Shown piece by piece: positions 21,333 through 32,181 of a stretch of DNA of 64,000 nucleotides (positions are counted from its first letter, which is position 1; each line of letters begins with the position of its first letter). A model generated the notes under the pieces. The model ran no database searches. It was not told where the DNA came from and was given only the letters and a program-made list of their open reading frames with translations. The stretch is from Phallus indusiatus (Eukaryota; Basidiomycota; Agaricomycetes; Phallales; Phallaceae). The stretch covers positions 1,860,001 to 1,924,000 of the forward strand of contig JAQFWX010000006.1 in assembly GCA_027605045.1 (NCBI GenBank). Direction: 5' to 3'. The position numbers were made by a program, and so were the translations under genes.

Positions 21333-23672
21333 ATGCAATTCAATAGCGGTTCTTCCACTATCCAGGTAGGAACTTGAATATTATTATCACCTCTAGGCCA
21401 TTTTGTATTGACGCGTTTTTTTATGATTAGCCTCAGGCAGGCGCACCAACACATACCTGCGGGCGCAATGCCCACCAGAACACGTTCATTCCTTACACCA
21501 ATCAGAATAGGTTTCTCGAATTTCCTCCAGATTACATCACTGTTATCCCTGCGAACACCATCGCTCAGGGTGCTGTCGCAGAAAATGCCCAGAATAGAAG
21601 CCATGCAAATGAGGTATATTTTTTTCCCCAAGAGCTGCAACGCGTGTATGATGCCCTATTTAACGTATTTCGTAGCTTCCAACTTCCGTTCCTTACAACT
21701 TAACAATTCATCCTCAGCACCCGGGCCAAGTCGCGCACCGAGCCCCTCAAACGAGTGCTGAATACCAAGGCGCACAGGTGCGTTCAACGCGCTTCAATCA
21801 ACGAAAGTCATTGACTAGCCTCTGACCAAATATTTTCGACGTCTCAGGTTCCCGGTGATTACCCAGTCGCTTCAAATCCTCCAAACACCAATGATTCCCA
21901 CTCCCAATACCCCACTCATAGTACAGTAGTTCACCAAGGTCCATCTATAATATCTGGAATCACTATAGGCCAAATTTTAGCCTTTAATAATCCACGTCAT
22001 TCAGCGATTCCGTTTACCAATTCGAATCTCCGAAACACCCCTCCTCGTCAAGAAAATAATGCATCACGGTTAGCCGACAACGTTCGGACTTCACATCTTC
22101 CGAACGTTTGTCGTGATATACCATCTCAGAACGAGAATAAGCCCGTCTGCACTGGCGCGGACCTCTCGATGTTTAACCCCAAGACACCCAATATCCTTCG
22201 TGCGGAACCTTACTGTGGGATAAACTCGATTCAGAATCGCCAACACATCGGAATCCCAATGCCGCACTCGAATGGTCAAAATATTACCCAAAAACTGGTT
22301 TCTCAAACGGATCACTGCCCTGCGTTCACTCATAACACGCACAACACCCGACCATTGGTGAACGCCAATCGCCATAATCTTTCTCAAGCACCATATCATC
22401 CCGAGAACGTCTTTCCTCAGCAACAACAAAATTCCGGCGATACCGCTGCATCATCAGCGGCCAATTTTAATCCTTTAATTGAGCCGGTGCAAGAATATTT
22501 TGATGACCCTGACGCTGAGGGTTCTACGGATGACGAGTACTATGAGTCTATCAATATGAGTACGGATTCCCAATCCGATCTGGTATGTGTTATATTTTCT
22601 TTCAAATCTCCACACTTTCTTAACCGTGTACCCAGCAGGTAAATGCTTCCCATAATTCTCTCAATGTACATCATCGGCCTTCAGAACGGAAATCTGAGGC
22701 CGTTCAATATATTGAGAAGAAGTACGGGATTCAATTACAATCCGAGGATTATGAAGTAAATTGTGTTTTTTTTCTCCGTTTACAAATCTCTGACTATGCT
22801 GTTTTCAGCTATTGAAGCAAGGACAAAGTTCCCTATTCAAAACTAAAAACAGTGAGTTTGAAGCGTAAACATCGTTTCACGAACAAAAATTTAATTTCAC
22901 GTATAGACGTCGACCTTCATGGCGACAAACAGCCTCGCTCAACCACCCGACTTGGAGATCACCGGGCTCCATTTGTTCAGGGGAGCTCGAAAAATAGTAA
23001 GAAACTCTTTCTCCAGTATCCGTCTCCCGTAATATATGCTAATTTTTGTTATTAGAGAAAGCAAAACAAGCGCAGTCTTCACGCAAACGTCAACGCGAAG
23101 AGGAAGTTGGCACTGCGCGAACAGCGAGACCCTCTAAGCGCCCCAAGGGAACCTCGCCTTCTAGTAGTTCCGCTCAACCTGCCAACTCTGGCAGCCCCCT
23201 TCCTCCTGCCGCGCCCATCGAAGCGGATACCTCATCCTACGACGGAAAATGTCCTGAAGAAGCGTTCTTTGTTCCCTCGTTCGATGGGTTGAAGTGTCGA
23301 TACAGAGACCTTGAGACTGGCAAGGTCTGCGCGAGGATCATTACCAACCCAGTACCACGTGGGCGGTACCGCCATCTCGCGACGCATGCTCGACAAGAAC
23401 AACGCCTCGTTAACAAGGGATGGCTTCGGGAGGAAGATGCCGTCCTGCTGACACGGCTACCCAAGGTGGTCGTGAGGTGTAGAGTTAAAGGGTGCGCTTG
23501 GAGGGGGCAGGTGTGGCGGACGGACAATGTCCGGAAGACTCACGAAAAGCAGAGTCATCCCGAGTTTTATGTTCAACGGCTGGGAATGAAGGAGAAGGAA
23601 AAATGGAAAAGTCCAGATGTCGTTGAGGAATTTGAAAAATCTGAATTTGAATCTTCAGAGCCAGAGTCGTAG
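21333..23672 (+). CDS. C2H2-like nuclear protein, copy B with exon fusion and exon loss (about 639 aa)
   Basis: Exons that fit: 21333-21365, 21431-21613, 21676-21777, 21848-22582, 22639-22755, 22809-22851, 22907-22996 and 23056-23672. Relative to copy A a deletion removed the end of exon 4, intron 4 and the start of exon 5, joining them in frame at AANFNPLIEPVQ. A second deletion removed exon 6 with parts of its introns. The reading frame survives both. The C-terminus keeps the two zinc-binding-like motifs (C-X10-C...H-X3-H from CRYRDLETGKVC, and CRVKGC to THEKQSH) and a basic KRQREEE run. Since the frame survives two deletions, the gene is probably still functional. Role as for copy A. Confidence 0.82.
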
Positions 23673-23791
23673 TAGTAATGTGTATGTATCAGTTAATGGC
23701 AGAATCCGTTGTATTTATATGTTTTTGGCGTGTTTTGACGTATTATGTTTAATTCCTTTGTTTTTCTGATCGTCATTGGTCGTGAAAGTCC

Positions 23792-23834
23792 GAAATGACG
23801 TCGTGCAAGGGCATTGGAACAATGGAACAAAGGG
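23792..23834. promoter_or_regulatory. Conserved block downstream of C2H2-like copy B
   Basis: AAATGACGTCGTGCAAGGGC followed by GAACAATGGAACAAAGGGC, as downstream of copies A and C. It contains the TGACGTC core. Confidence 0.45.
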
Positions 23835-24299
23835 CGATGACCCCCATTTAGACTGTACTACAAATACAGTTAAAATTAGATTTCAACAAGAAAAAACATG
23901 ACTGAAGAAAATAAACCACTGCATAACGATGGAAATGGCATTAATTAAAGGAACATTTAACGACCCAGTTCGTTATGCTCCTGCTGCTTCCCTTGCATTA
24001 TCTTGACTAGTACGCGCCCGGGAGCATGTTCAACACTAGAATTTGACCAGATTCTTGAGCAAATTAAAAACCATTTGGAATAATGCGCTCAGCTGCAGCC
24101 GCGGAAGTGCGTATAGAAAATAATGATGATATCTTATTGGACATATTTCAAGGAGAACTAAGTTGTTAAGCAGCACATCAAGCTGAGTCGATACAGGCAC
24201 TGCCACTGACTGCGGCACGCCTCGCGAAAGAGTAGTTATTTTTTTTCTTCTTTTTCAGACAAATTCTACGCACAATGCGATTTAATCCAATTGCATCAT
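23835..24299. other. Intergenic, convergent 3' ends in unit B
   Basis: Equivalent of 14861-15369. No gene is seen. Confidence 0.5.
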
Positions 24300-26021
24300 C
24301 TATCTATGAAATATTAACTTACAAAATACTGTGCGTTGATTCCTTAATTTTATCTCATTTCGGACTTCCATGGGAAAACCTTCATGGGTATGCAACCACT
24401 CGTCAATCCCTTCTACTAAGCCGACACCCCCACTAATCAAAATGACTATGAACTGGATTTGGCATCCAGCTTGTTCTCGAACCCGGTAACACCACTCCAG
24501 TGCTCGGAGATAGGCTTCATCTAATGTTGTCGAATATTTATAGAAAGATAGCCTTATTTCGAACATGCGCAAAGAGGGACAAGGGAGTCCGAGTGTCAAG
24601 GGTGCTCGGATGGCAGTGGCAGTCTCGTCCAATTCCAAGCTCGTTACAAGGTTCGTAACCTCATTTGACACCGCACCTGCTCTCCCATGGAGGTTTGAAC
24701 GCCGCGATGATCTCAGCATCAATGCTTTGAAGTAAGACGTTGACATTAAAAAGCCTAGCGAAGGGTCATCATCCCCACCATCCTCGAACACATGAGAGAC
24801 GCAAAAGGATTGCAGATTCGCTAGCGCAACGAAAATACTCCTGAGTGTTGCTGATTTTGGGATAGGATCCGAAAGGGACAGATGTGTAATGTTTAACGGA
24901 TTGATTAATCGCAGAAATATGGACGGATTCTTCGTGAAAACGCCAGGGGGATAAGATATTATTTTGAATTCCGAACCAGCCTGAGCGGGCGCTTTATCCA
25001 TCCTTTCAGAGAATTCCACGCTTGTTTGATACCTACTGGGAAAGATCGACAGACATGTGAAAGATTGTTGTTCAAGGAAGCACGCTAAAGACGAGGAATC
25101 GGGGATCTCGGAGCGGGAAATACCACATGTGATATCAAAATTGACACTATTTATCGGAAAATCGAGGTGCTCCAGAAGGAGGTTCAGAATATCCACCCTT
25201 GAAACGGTGTGAAGTTTTAGCTCTTGCAGACGTGGTAAGGGAATCCGATAGTTGGAAGGCTTCGATAAGGCGATTTCTGTTTGATCCAAACCATGCAACG
25301 AAATGTCTAGGACACGAAGAGAAGGTGATGATCGAAGAATATCCAGCATTATGTCACAGTCGATGTGGGCATCAAACTCAAAATAAAGATGGAGGTTTGT
25401 TAAATCTTTGAGTAAAGATAGATGGAGATCTTTCAAACCGCGGGATACTTGGAGATGTACATGCTCGAGATTGGGTGCATGTCCAGAAAACAGAGCATCG
25501 TGAATTTTTCCAAGTGTATCACTTCGTCCCTGATCAAGATCGCTCCAGCTTTCCCGTACTTTGACCTCGAGATAGAACTTTCGTAACATAGGGGCGGGTT
25601 TGCTAAGGGATTGGACCAAAGATGCAAACTCCTTCGGGATAGAAACCAAGAGCTGTCGACATCTGGGCATTTGTCGCGAAACGCAAGTAAGCATGTCTCG
25701 TAGCTCGAGCTTATTAAGCGGGTCTGCGACAATTTTATTTTGATCGAGGTCGATGAGCACGTTCAATGGGGCGGAGCAGGAACGAGAAAGTATTTCGACC
25801 AATTGATGCAGGTAGAATTTGGTCCTGCAAGAGAGCATGATGCACGTCCACATAGTCGGGTCAGACAAAAGTGCGATTCTCCATGAATGGCAGACATGTG
25901 TCGCGTTGATCGGAGGTAGATTTATCTCGTCGAATTGGAAGGATGAAGTAAGGGATAAATGGTGGGTAGTTGAGAACCTGATAATCTCTCTGAATATTTC
26001 GTATGGGAATCGACCAAGCAT
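24300..26021 (-). CDS. Large F-box/LRR protein, unit B copy (573 aa)
   Basis: A single open frame of 573 codons. The F-box-like N-terminus reads LGRFPYEIFREIIRFS and ATHVCHSWRIALLSDPTMW. The body has LRR-like repeats (SSPSLRVLDISLHGLDQ, LPRLQELKLHTVSRVDIL) and the conserved C-terminal region TTLDEAYLRALEW and HTHEGFPMEVRNE. It is the intact partner of the pseudogene at 15370-17021 and a paralogue of 2975-4651. It ends about 15 residues later than the unit 0 copy. Expected to act as an SCF ubiquitin-ligase receptor; substrate unknown. Confidence 0.88.
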   Translation of the reverse strand: MLGRFPYEIFREIIRFSTTHHLSLTSSFQFDEINLPPINATHVCHSWRIALLSDPTMWTCIMLSCRTKFYLHQLVEILSRSCSAPLNVLIDLDQNKIVADPLNKLELRDMLTCVSRQMPRCRQLLVSIPKEFASLVQSLSKPAPMLRKFYLEVKVRESWSDLDQGRSDTLGKIHDALFSGHAPNLEHVHLQVSRGLKDLHLSLLKDLTNLHLYFEFDAHIDCDIMLDILRSSPSLRVLDISLHGLDQTEIALSKPSNYRIPLPRLQELKLHTVSRVDILNLLLEHLDFPINSVNFDITCGISRSEIPDSSSLACFLEQQSFTCLSIFPSRYQTSVEFSERMDKAPAQAGSEFKIISYPPGVFTKNPSIFLRLINPLNITHLSLSDPIPKSATLRSIFVALANLQSFCVSHVFEDGGDDDPSLGFLMSTSYFKALMLRSSRRSNLHGRAGAVSNEVTNLVTSLELDETATAIRAPLTLGLPCPSLRMFEIRLSFYKYSTTLDEAYLRALEWCYRVREQAGCQIQFIVILISGGVGLVEGIDEWLHTHEGFPMEVRNEIKLRNQRTVFCKLIFHR

Positions 26022-26480
26022 CTGTTTCGGTTCACCACTGGACCAACAGTGTTGTGAGTTGGGGACAGAGTGTTACAACGTAGTCGCACAAACGTGGTCA
26101 ACCAGTTGGCACGACTTTTAAGAACAATTTTAATTTTCATCGTAGAAGATCGCTAGGTTCGGAGCCTTAATCGGAGTGTGGAACGAGCTTTGCCGAACCA
26201 GAGTACACGTAATATTAGTCACACCTTCGTCACTTGTCGCCAAGCTGCTGTTGCTGTCAATGACGACGGGCGCGCGACAGAAACAACTACAATTGCAACT
26301 TGTCGTCATGCGGAAAAAAGACAGACACTGCGGACCGAATATGGAACTTTAAAGTATGTTCCGAAACTCGTCTTGGTTCTTTAATGTATATCCGAACAAC
26401 AAAACAAAATCCTTCACTCGCTATTGGCCAGCCGCCGGCCCGCCAATACTGGGCAGCTTTTTAAAGTTCTGTCTGGCTCT

Positions 26481-28208
26481 GCGCGTTCACAACAAGCAAG
26501 CCAACGCGAATCATACTTTATACAGTCAAAATCAAATCAAAACCAAATCATACGTCACGCGTCACGCGTCAATATTTCAATGTTCATACTGCCTCGCGCT
26601 CGGTTGAACCAGTCTCGAATCTCGATTCTCCTATTCGACCTCGCCGGCGTTTAGTAAGTACTAGACCGGATTAAAGTTGCATAGGTCATATCTGATTCAT
26701 CATCGGTTGTCGTGAAAGTTGATAGATTAATTTTTAACGGTCAGATTCCAATGTTTTTGTTTTGAGAATATGGATCGTATATTGACATCGTAGTTTATTT
26801 ATGGCTGTCCAGCCCTCAACTGGTTCCTGATCAAATGGTTTCCTATATGTGATGAGCCTGATGGGTCCAAATCACACAGTCATATGCGATTGCGGCTGAG
26901 TCAGGCCAACATGTTTCACTCAACAATAATAATCGAACTGTAAATTTCCGAGAATATAATTATGCTTCTGTAATATCTGATTCAATTTCTCAGGAAGACC
27001 ACATGTGCTGGTTTGTACTAGGTATGTACATTATGCACAGCCCCGAGTATACAAACTAGAAATGATCGGCACTGATATATATGATATGCGTTCGAGGAGA
27101 CAGGGGAAGGCCGATGGCGGGGCTAATTAGCGAGGATGAGCGCAGGTACGCGATTTCCGTAAAACACATCTTTGACTTCAAAGGGTGTTTACCTTTGAAC
27201 CATGATTTTATTTTATGTTTTGCCCCCATCAGTTAATCCGATTGTCGTGGTCCACGATATCGTCGCAGGCAAGTCGCAGGTTGAGAAGCAATTTCCGCTC
27301 CCGTTCGCAAATAGTCCTAGTCGTGGTAGTGCTAAGCTTCCCAAAACGGAAAGACATCAAAAAAAGCTGCCAAGTAAGCTACTAGTGTCAACACGTATCA
27401 TCATACATACAGACATATTCCATATATTCGGTTCTCTGATAAGGAGGAAAAAAAGTGAGTTAACGACTCCTTTTCACATCGTCAAAATGTTCGTTGAACA
27501 ATTTTTTGCCAGCAAAAACTTCATATTGGATTCATGAGTTCGGAATCGTTTCACAAACTCATGGCAAGCTGAACCGATTTCAAAACGTCTGCACTGATCA
27601 ACAGAACAATAAATGACCCGATCCGAAATCGTGACGTCTTGCTAATGAGCCGATGACAGTGCTGTGCTGCCAGCCGCGTGTGAATGACGTGTTCCCGCAA
27701 TAACACACACCTATCACGCGATAAGCAACGCAAAAGGCCATCTCAATGTTTTTTTTTCCTTCTTTGATTCATGAGCGCTACTAATCAAAAAAGCTAGAAT
27801 TCTGATCCCCGAAATCGGAATCGAAATCCTCTCATCGTCGTCTTCGAGAAGCTTTTCATTTCATTTTCACCTGAAATTATGGAGAGTCATATTGTGGGCG
27901 GTATTCTTCCTTTGAATTTTGAAGAGGGCTATGCACAGCGCTGAACTTGGCAAAAAAGTTTGATCCTGATCTCACAAAATACTCACCGGGACCAGAATCT
28001 CAGACCAAGATTCCAGAGCGTTTAGTATAAAGGATCTGTCAAAGTTCATCCAATAGGACTTTTGTAACTGAACGCTCCACTAAGAACAAGGATCAAAATA
28101 ACAATAGGACCAAGTATTATATATATATATATATATATTTGGTGCTGGCAACACGTACATCTACAGTGAATTCTGACGAAATTCCTTCCTCTATATCCCT
28201 CTCTGTTC
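26481..28208. other. Intergenic, 1.7 kb
   Basis: Single-copy sequence after the duplicated block. Short frames occur (for example 27202-27537) but have no conserved motif and no plausible splicing that I can see. An (AT)n microsatellite lies near its end. Confidence 0.5.
28115..28138. repeat. (AT)n microsatellite
   Basis: About eleven AT units in a row, some 70 bases before the DUF6533-type gene. It may overlap its core promoter as a TATA-rich stretch. Confidence 0.85.
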
Positions 28209-29995
28209 ATGGATATGGATATGAGTAGCGCATCCCAGTCTGCTCTAGCAAGGTACAAAAATCTTCCACAATTCATCTTCTTTCTAATAATAAGTTTTTA
28301 CTGATATATCCGTTCGGAACGGAATAATAGTTATACATTTGCTCGTTCACTTTTCGCAGGCATCGGTGAGTGTCACCAACATTTCTTAAATAACATTCCC
28401 GCCTAAACTCTCTCTATATATTTTTTCACGCTGCTAGCTCTGTTGACGTATAGCATCGTTATCTCATTCGATCGTGAAAAGAAGTACATATGGGGTGAAA
28501 AATTCACCATTGCCACCTTGCTTTATTGCCTCGCCCAATACGCAACGCTCGTTTCGCTCATAGTCGGTCTGATGCCAGTGTTTACCAAGGTCAGTCAGCT
28601 TGTTCTTTTCATATTCTCTATTAATAGAAAAAACTAACGAAAACAGGGAGTAAGGTGAGAATCTCAACAATATCCCTTCCCAGTTACCCCCTTTTGATAG
28701 ATGTACATATTCAATCTAGCGCCTGCAATTCTTTTACATACGCGGGATACGTCTTTGAGATTCTTGGATATATTGGAATTCAGGGTGAGTTTGAAGTACT
28801 GGTACAAATGCAGACTATATACCCAACGCCCGGATCATTATCAGGTATATTCATCGCTCGTGCAATTGCAGTGGCAAGATATTCTAACTTGAAATGGATC
28901 GCGACCGGAGTTCTCGGGTCTGTATTTTGTGCTGCGGTAGTGTTATCAATCATACGTACGCCTCTTATCTCTGTTATGATGGAAGGAACTGCTAAATAAG
29001 ACGTTAATATTTTGTTAGCCATCTTACTTGCTCCGGGGTGTATCGTCCAAGCTGGTCTTGTCGTACGCTGCATCTCGATAAGACCGTCGATGAATGTGAT
29101 AATAAGCGTAGACTACAGTAAACGTTGGTTCGATTTTTCGCTGTTATATTTAAGAAGAATTAAAAATCAATTTCTTTCTTTTGTTAGTAACGCTGAGTCA
29201 GAATATATTGACGTTGGTCATAGAAACAATCGTTTCGGCGATAATAGTACATGCCACCTTTGATACCTTCAAACGGGAATATCATGGGGGAAAGTCAAAT
29301 AGTCCGATAGCGCAGGTTTTACTGAAACAAGGTACTAAACTTGTGGCATTGACCATAGCAAGTTTTGACATGAAATTGTTTTTTTTTTTTGGCAGGTGCT
29401 TTACGGTACTTGTGAGTGCTCTGGGAGTTCACAATGTTCATGTGTTGAGGCTGAGCATTAATAAGATATGTCACTATAGCTGGAGCGGTAAATCTTTTCT
29501 TAGTTGCGGTATGTTATTTTTATTATCTCTTAATAGCTTTTACTGAGACTTGCACAGAAAAACATTGTAAGCAGGGGTGATCCGCTCATGCCCTTTAAAT
29601 GATAATGACGCTTACTACTAGACCACAATCCCCGTCGAATTTTGGAACACACTGCAGAGCGCGTACGTGATGATCATCTTTTTTACCATAATCAAGTTTA
29701 ACATACATTTGGCATGTACAGTCTAGCCGCGATCATTGTTTGTCAATTTACCGTTGAACTGCGTCGTCGATGTAGTGCACAAGCCATTGGATCGGACATG
29801 ACTCAAACAATGATATGGTCAACAACGACTGGGTCAATGCATATTGTTTTCCAGGCGATCGATCGTTTTCATCGCTCTATACAGGATAGTTTTGGGGACC
29901 GTCCTTACGAAAGGAACGAGAGTAGTCCGACCGCTGCTGAGCAGCTTCTGGAAACGAAAAGTGTTGAGCCGTTATATATAAGAACCATGCCATGA
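28209..29995 (+). CDS. DUF6533-type seven-helix membrane protein
   Basis: Start ATG at 28209; exons 28209-28252, 28331-28365 and 28438-28589 join in phase to give ALLTYSIVISFDREKKYIW, the signature of the fungal DUF6533 N-terminal domain. Later exons give hydrophobic helices: SACNSFTYAGYVFEILGYIG (to 28784), FIARAIAVARYSNLKWIATG (28845-28955), PGCIVQAGLVVRCIS (from 29019), NILTLVIETIVSAIIVHATF (about 29198-29331), and a final exon from about 29717 with SLAAIIVCQFTVELRRR and a hydrophilic tail. Two junctions are uncertain: between 28590 and 28690, where a straightforward splice does not keep phase and a micro-exon GGAGTAAG may be used, and between 29411 and 29717. The family is expanded in mushrooms and its function is unknown. 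Confidence 0.75.
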
Positions 29996-30203
29996 TGGTT
30001 CAGATAATCAACCTGGGTCGTTAATTTATAAATTTTACAAGTAGAGTATGGTACAGTCTGTAATATGTACAAGCAAAAAAGAACGTGTATTCTTGTCAAT
30101 CAGATGTAAGAAAACCGTATCAAGCGAGCGACATCGGCTAATAGGCGCTTTGCGGAAATGATGCTTTGATACTTTCTTTGCCACCACGAAATAACGAGCG
30201 GAG

Positions 30204-32181
30204 ATGGCGTATTATGCTGCAGCCTCAGATAATCCCAACACATGGAGTCCCAGACCATGGCCAGAGCCTTTCTCGCGCAAATCCCATCACAGTAGCTCTT
30301 ACGCCCCGAAAAGATCATATACAAGTACACCTTATCCTTACTACCCAAACTATCCTTACTATCCTTATTATGGCTACCCTTCACCTCCATCATCGCCATC
30401 TCGTAGAGGCTACGATCCGTCATATTACCCACCGCAATACGACGCAACGGCTTGGGCCCCTCCAGCTCCCGCATACCCCCCGCCGCCACCGCCGGGACCA
30501 CCACAGCCGTATTGGCAGCAGCCACCTTGGTCAAATTCATCCGTAGCCCCGTACGGTTTTCGTCCAGCGCCACCACCACCCATCAATCCAGCTGACTATC
30601 AACCTCCGCCACCGCCTCGGCCACTATCGCCTGCTTTCCAGAACCATCCTGCGTATCCAAATCAACAACCCGCCCTGACGTTATATATCAATCCCGCGCT
30701 CTTGACATCTACACCTTATTACAACCCTTCATCCTTTCCTCAGCGCCCACACATTCCTGATCCACGGGGTTCCATCGACCGACCACGACCACGTTCGCCA
30801 CCCGTGTGGTTGCCCACGACTAGAGACAAAGATAGTCGAGATTCCAACAAACAAGTTCGCTTTAAACCGGGTGCCCAGTTCGGTGATCCTGCACGGCCTC
30901 ATCGAAAATCTATATCTCCCCCATCTCCATTCATCCCACCACTCATCTCACCTCATCACGAACACCCTTCAGATCCTGTAGCTTCTCCTAAAGATGTTCC
31001 ATCATCGCCCTCATCATCAGCCTCATCGCTATTCCCATCACCACGCAAAGCACCCCCGCCTGTAGCTACGCAATTTCCACTATCACCACCACCATCTCAC
31101 CTTTCAACATATGTCCCGCCTTTACCGACTGGTGATGTGAATAACCCGGCTCACACACACTCTCCAAGCTCTCAGTCTCAGAAGCCGCCGCGTATTAGCT
31201 TATGGTCGGTCCCTACCCCAGTAAGACCTGTTTTTCATCTTTCACTTTCCCCTTTCAAGACACAACAGTTATGCAAACCTTTTTTCTTCTTTTTTTTTCA
31301 GGGTGCTGAAGAAGCGAGGGCATCCTCCCCTACCGCGAAAAATGACAGTGGTAGCGATCCGATGCCAACTCATAAAGAGTTCGGAAGTGGTACTTTGTTT
31401 CCAGTGACCACGGCTCCCATCTATCCGTCACCCGCTCCTTCTATGCTCTCCCAGGGTCCACCTCCACCAATCATCCCTCCGAGCGCCACTGCACTGAGTC
31501 GAGAAAGAGCCGATGAGCTTCGCGGCAGAGTTCTCCGGCAGTTCATCAAGATAAACAATATCGACCACGCGCTCAAAGCTTCTGATCCCAGATTAAAAGA
31601 TTTAGAAGATTTTGTCAACTTGCCAAAGCTTTTGGAACTTTTCAATTTGACAGCGGCGGCGGCGGCAGATAGTACTCAACCACTGGCAGATGAAGGAGAG
31701 CAGCCATCATACGGGGATAACACTCAAATTGTCAATGAAAACAACGCTGGCCCTGCTTCAGAGGTACGTGCATGCTTATCTTTTCCTGCTTGGAGGGAGA
31801 AATTTTAAAGATCGTACCAGCAGCATTTACCTAGACATGTTCTATGGAATGATGAAGGTCATGAATTAAAAAGAGACTCGCTGGATAATTTAGTCGAATA
31901 TGGAGAAAAATCATCCGTAAATATTTTTTCTTTTTATTTTTTGGACCGCAAAAACAGCATACTGATGTCGATCTGTAATCAATCCTCTTAAGTCAACCGT
32001 CGAAAACTTGAATGCGGTGCCAGAGATACCCCCCAGTCCACTTGAGCATTCCATTACCTTAGTTTACGTGAAAGATGATCTTCCAGACGATGGGAGCGAT
32101 ATAGACAACGACGACGTGGACTTTCCTGAATGGCACTCGACGCGTGGTGAAAGTACTAGTAAACGTGAACGCGAGGATTAG
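30204..32181 (+). CDS. Proline-rich protein of unknown function, four exons (paralogue 2)
   Basis: Four phase-0 exons: 30204-31220, 31302-31763, 31821-31916 and 31993-32181, stop TAG. The first intron is 81 bases with no stop, so an unspliced read also stays open. The N-terminal exon is Pro/Tyr/Ser-rich; FQNHPAYPNQQPALTLYINP is identical to the paralogue at 4949. The second exon has ASDPRLKDLEDFVNLPKLLE, matching the paralogue's helix. The last exon has EIPPSPLEHS and an Asp-rich tail. It lies 25 kb from its paralogue, across the F-box/C2H2 duplication. Function unknown; probably a largely disordered scaffold. Confidence 0.83.

Larger units (their letters stand above)
17490..26480. repeat. 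Segmental duplication, unit B (about 9.0 kb)
   Basis: Second tandem copy of the unit described at 7985-17345, in the same orientation and gene order. It lacks the 168-base retroposon, carries its own indels, and keeps an intact large F-box gene. Borders are approximate. Confidence 0.85.

Noticed and set aside
26561..26583. GTCACGC direct repeats
   Set aside because: Only two to three short units; too small to mean anything alone.
31221..31301. Reading the first intron of the second proline-rich gene as coding
   Set aside because: It is 81 bases and open, but has good GTAAGA and TTTTCAG sites, encodes poly-Phe, and the paralogue has an intron at the same place with stop codons.
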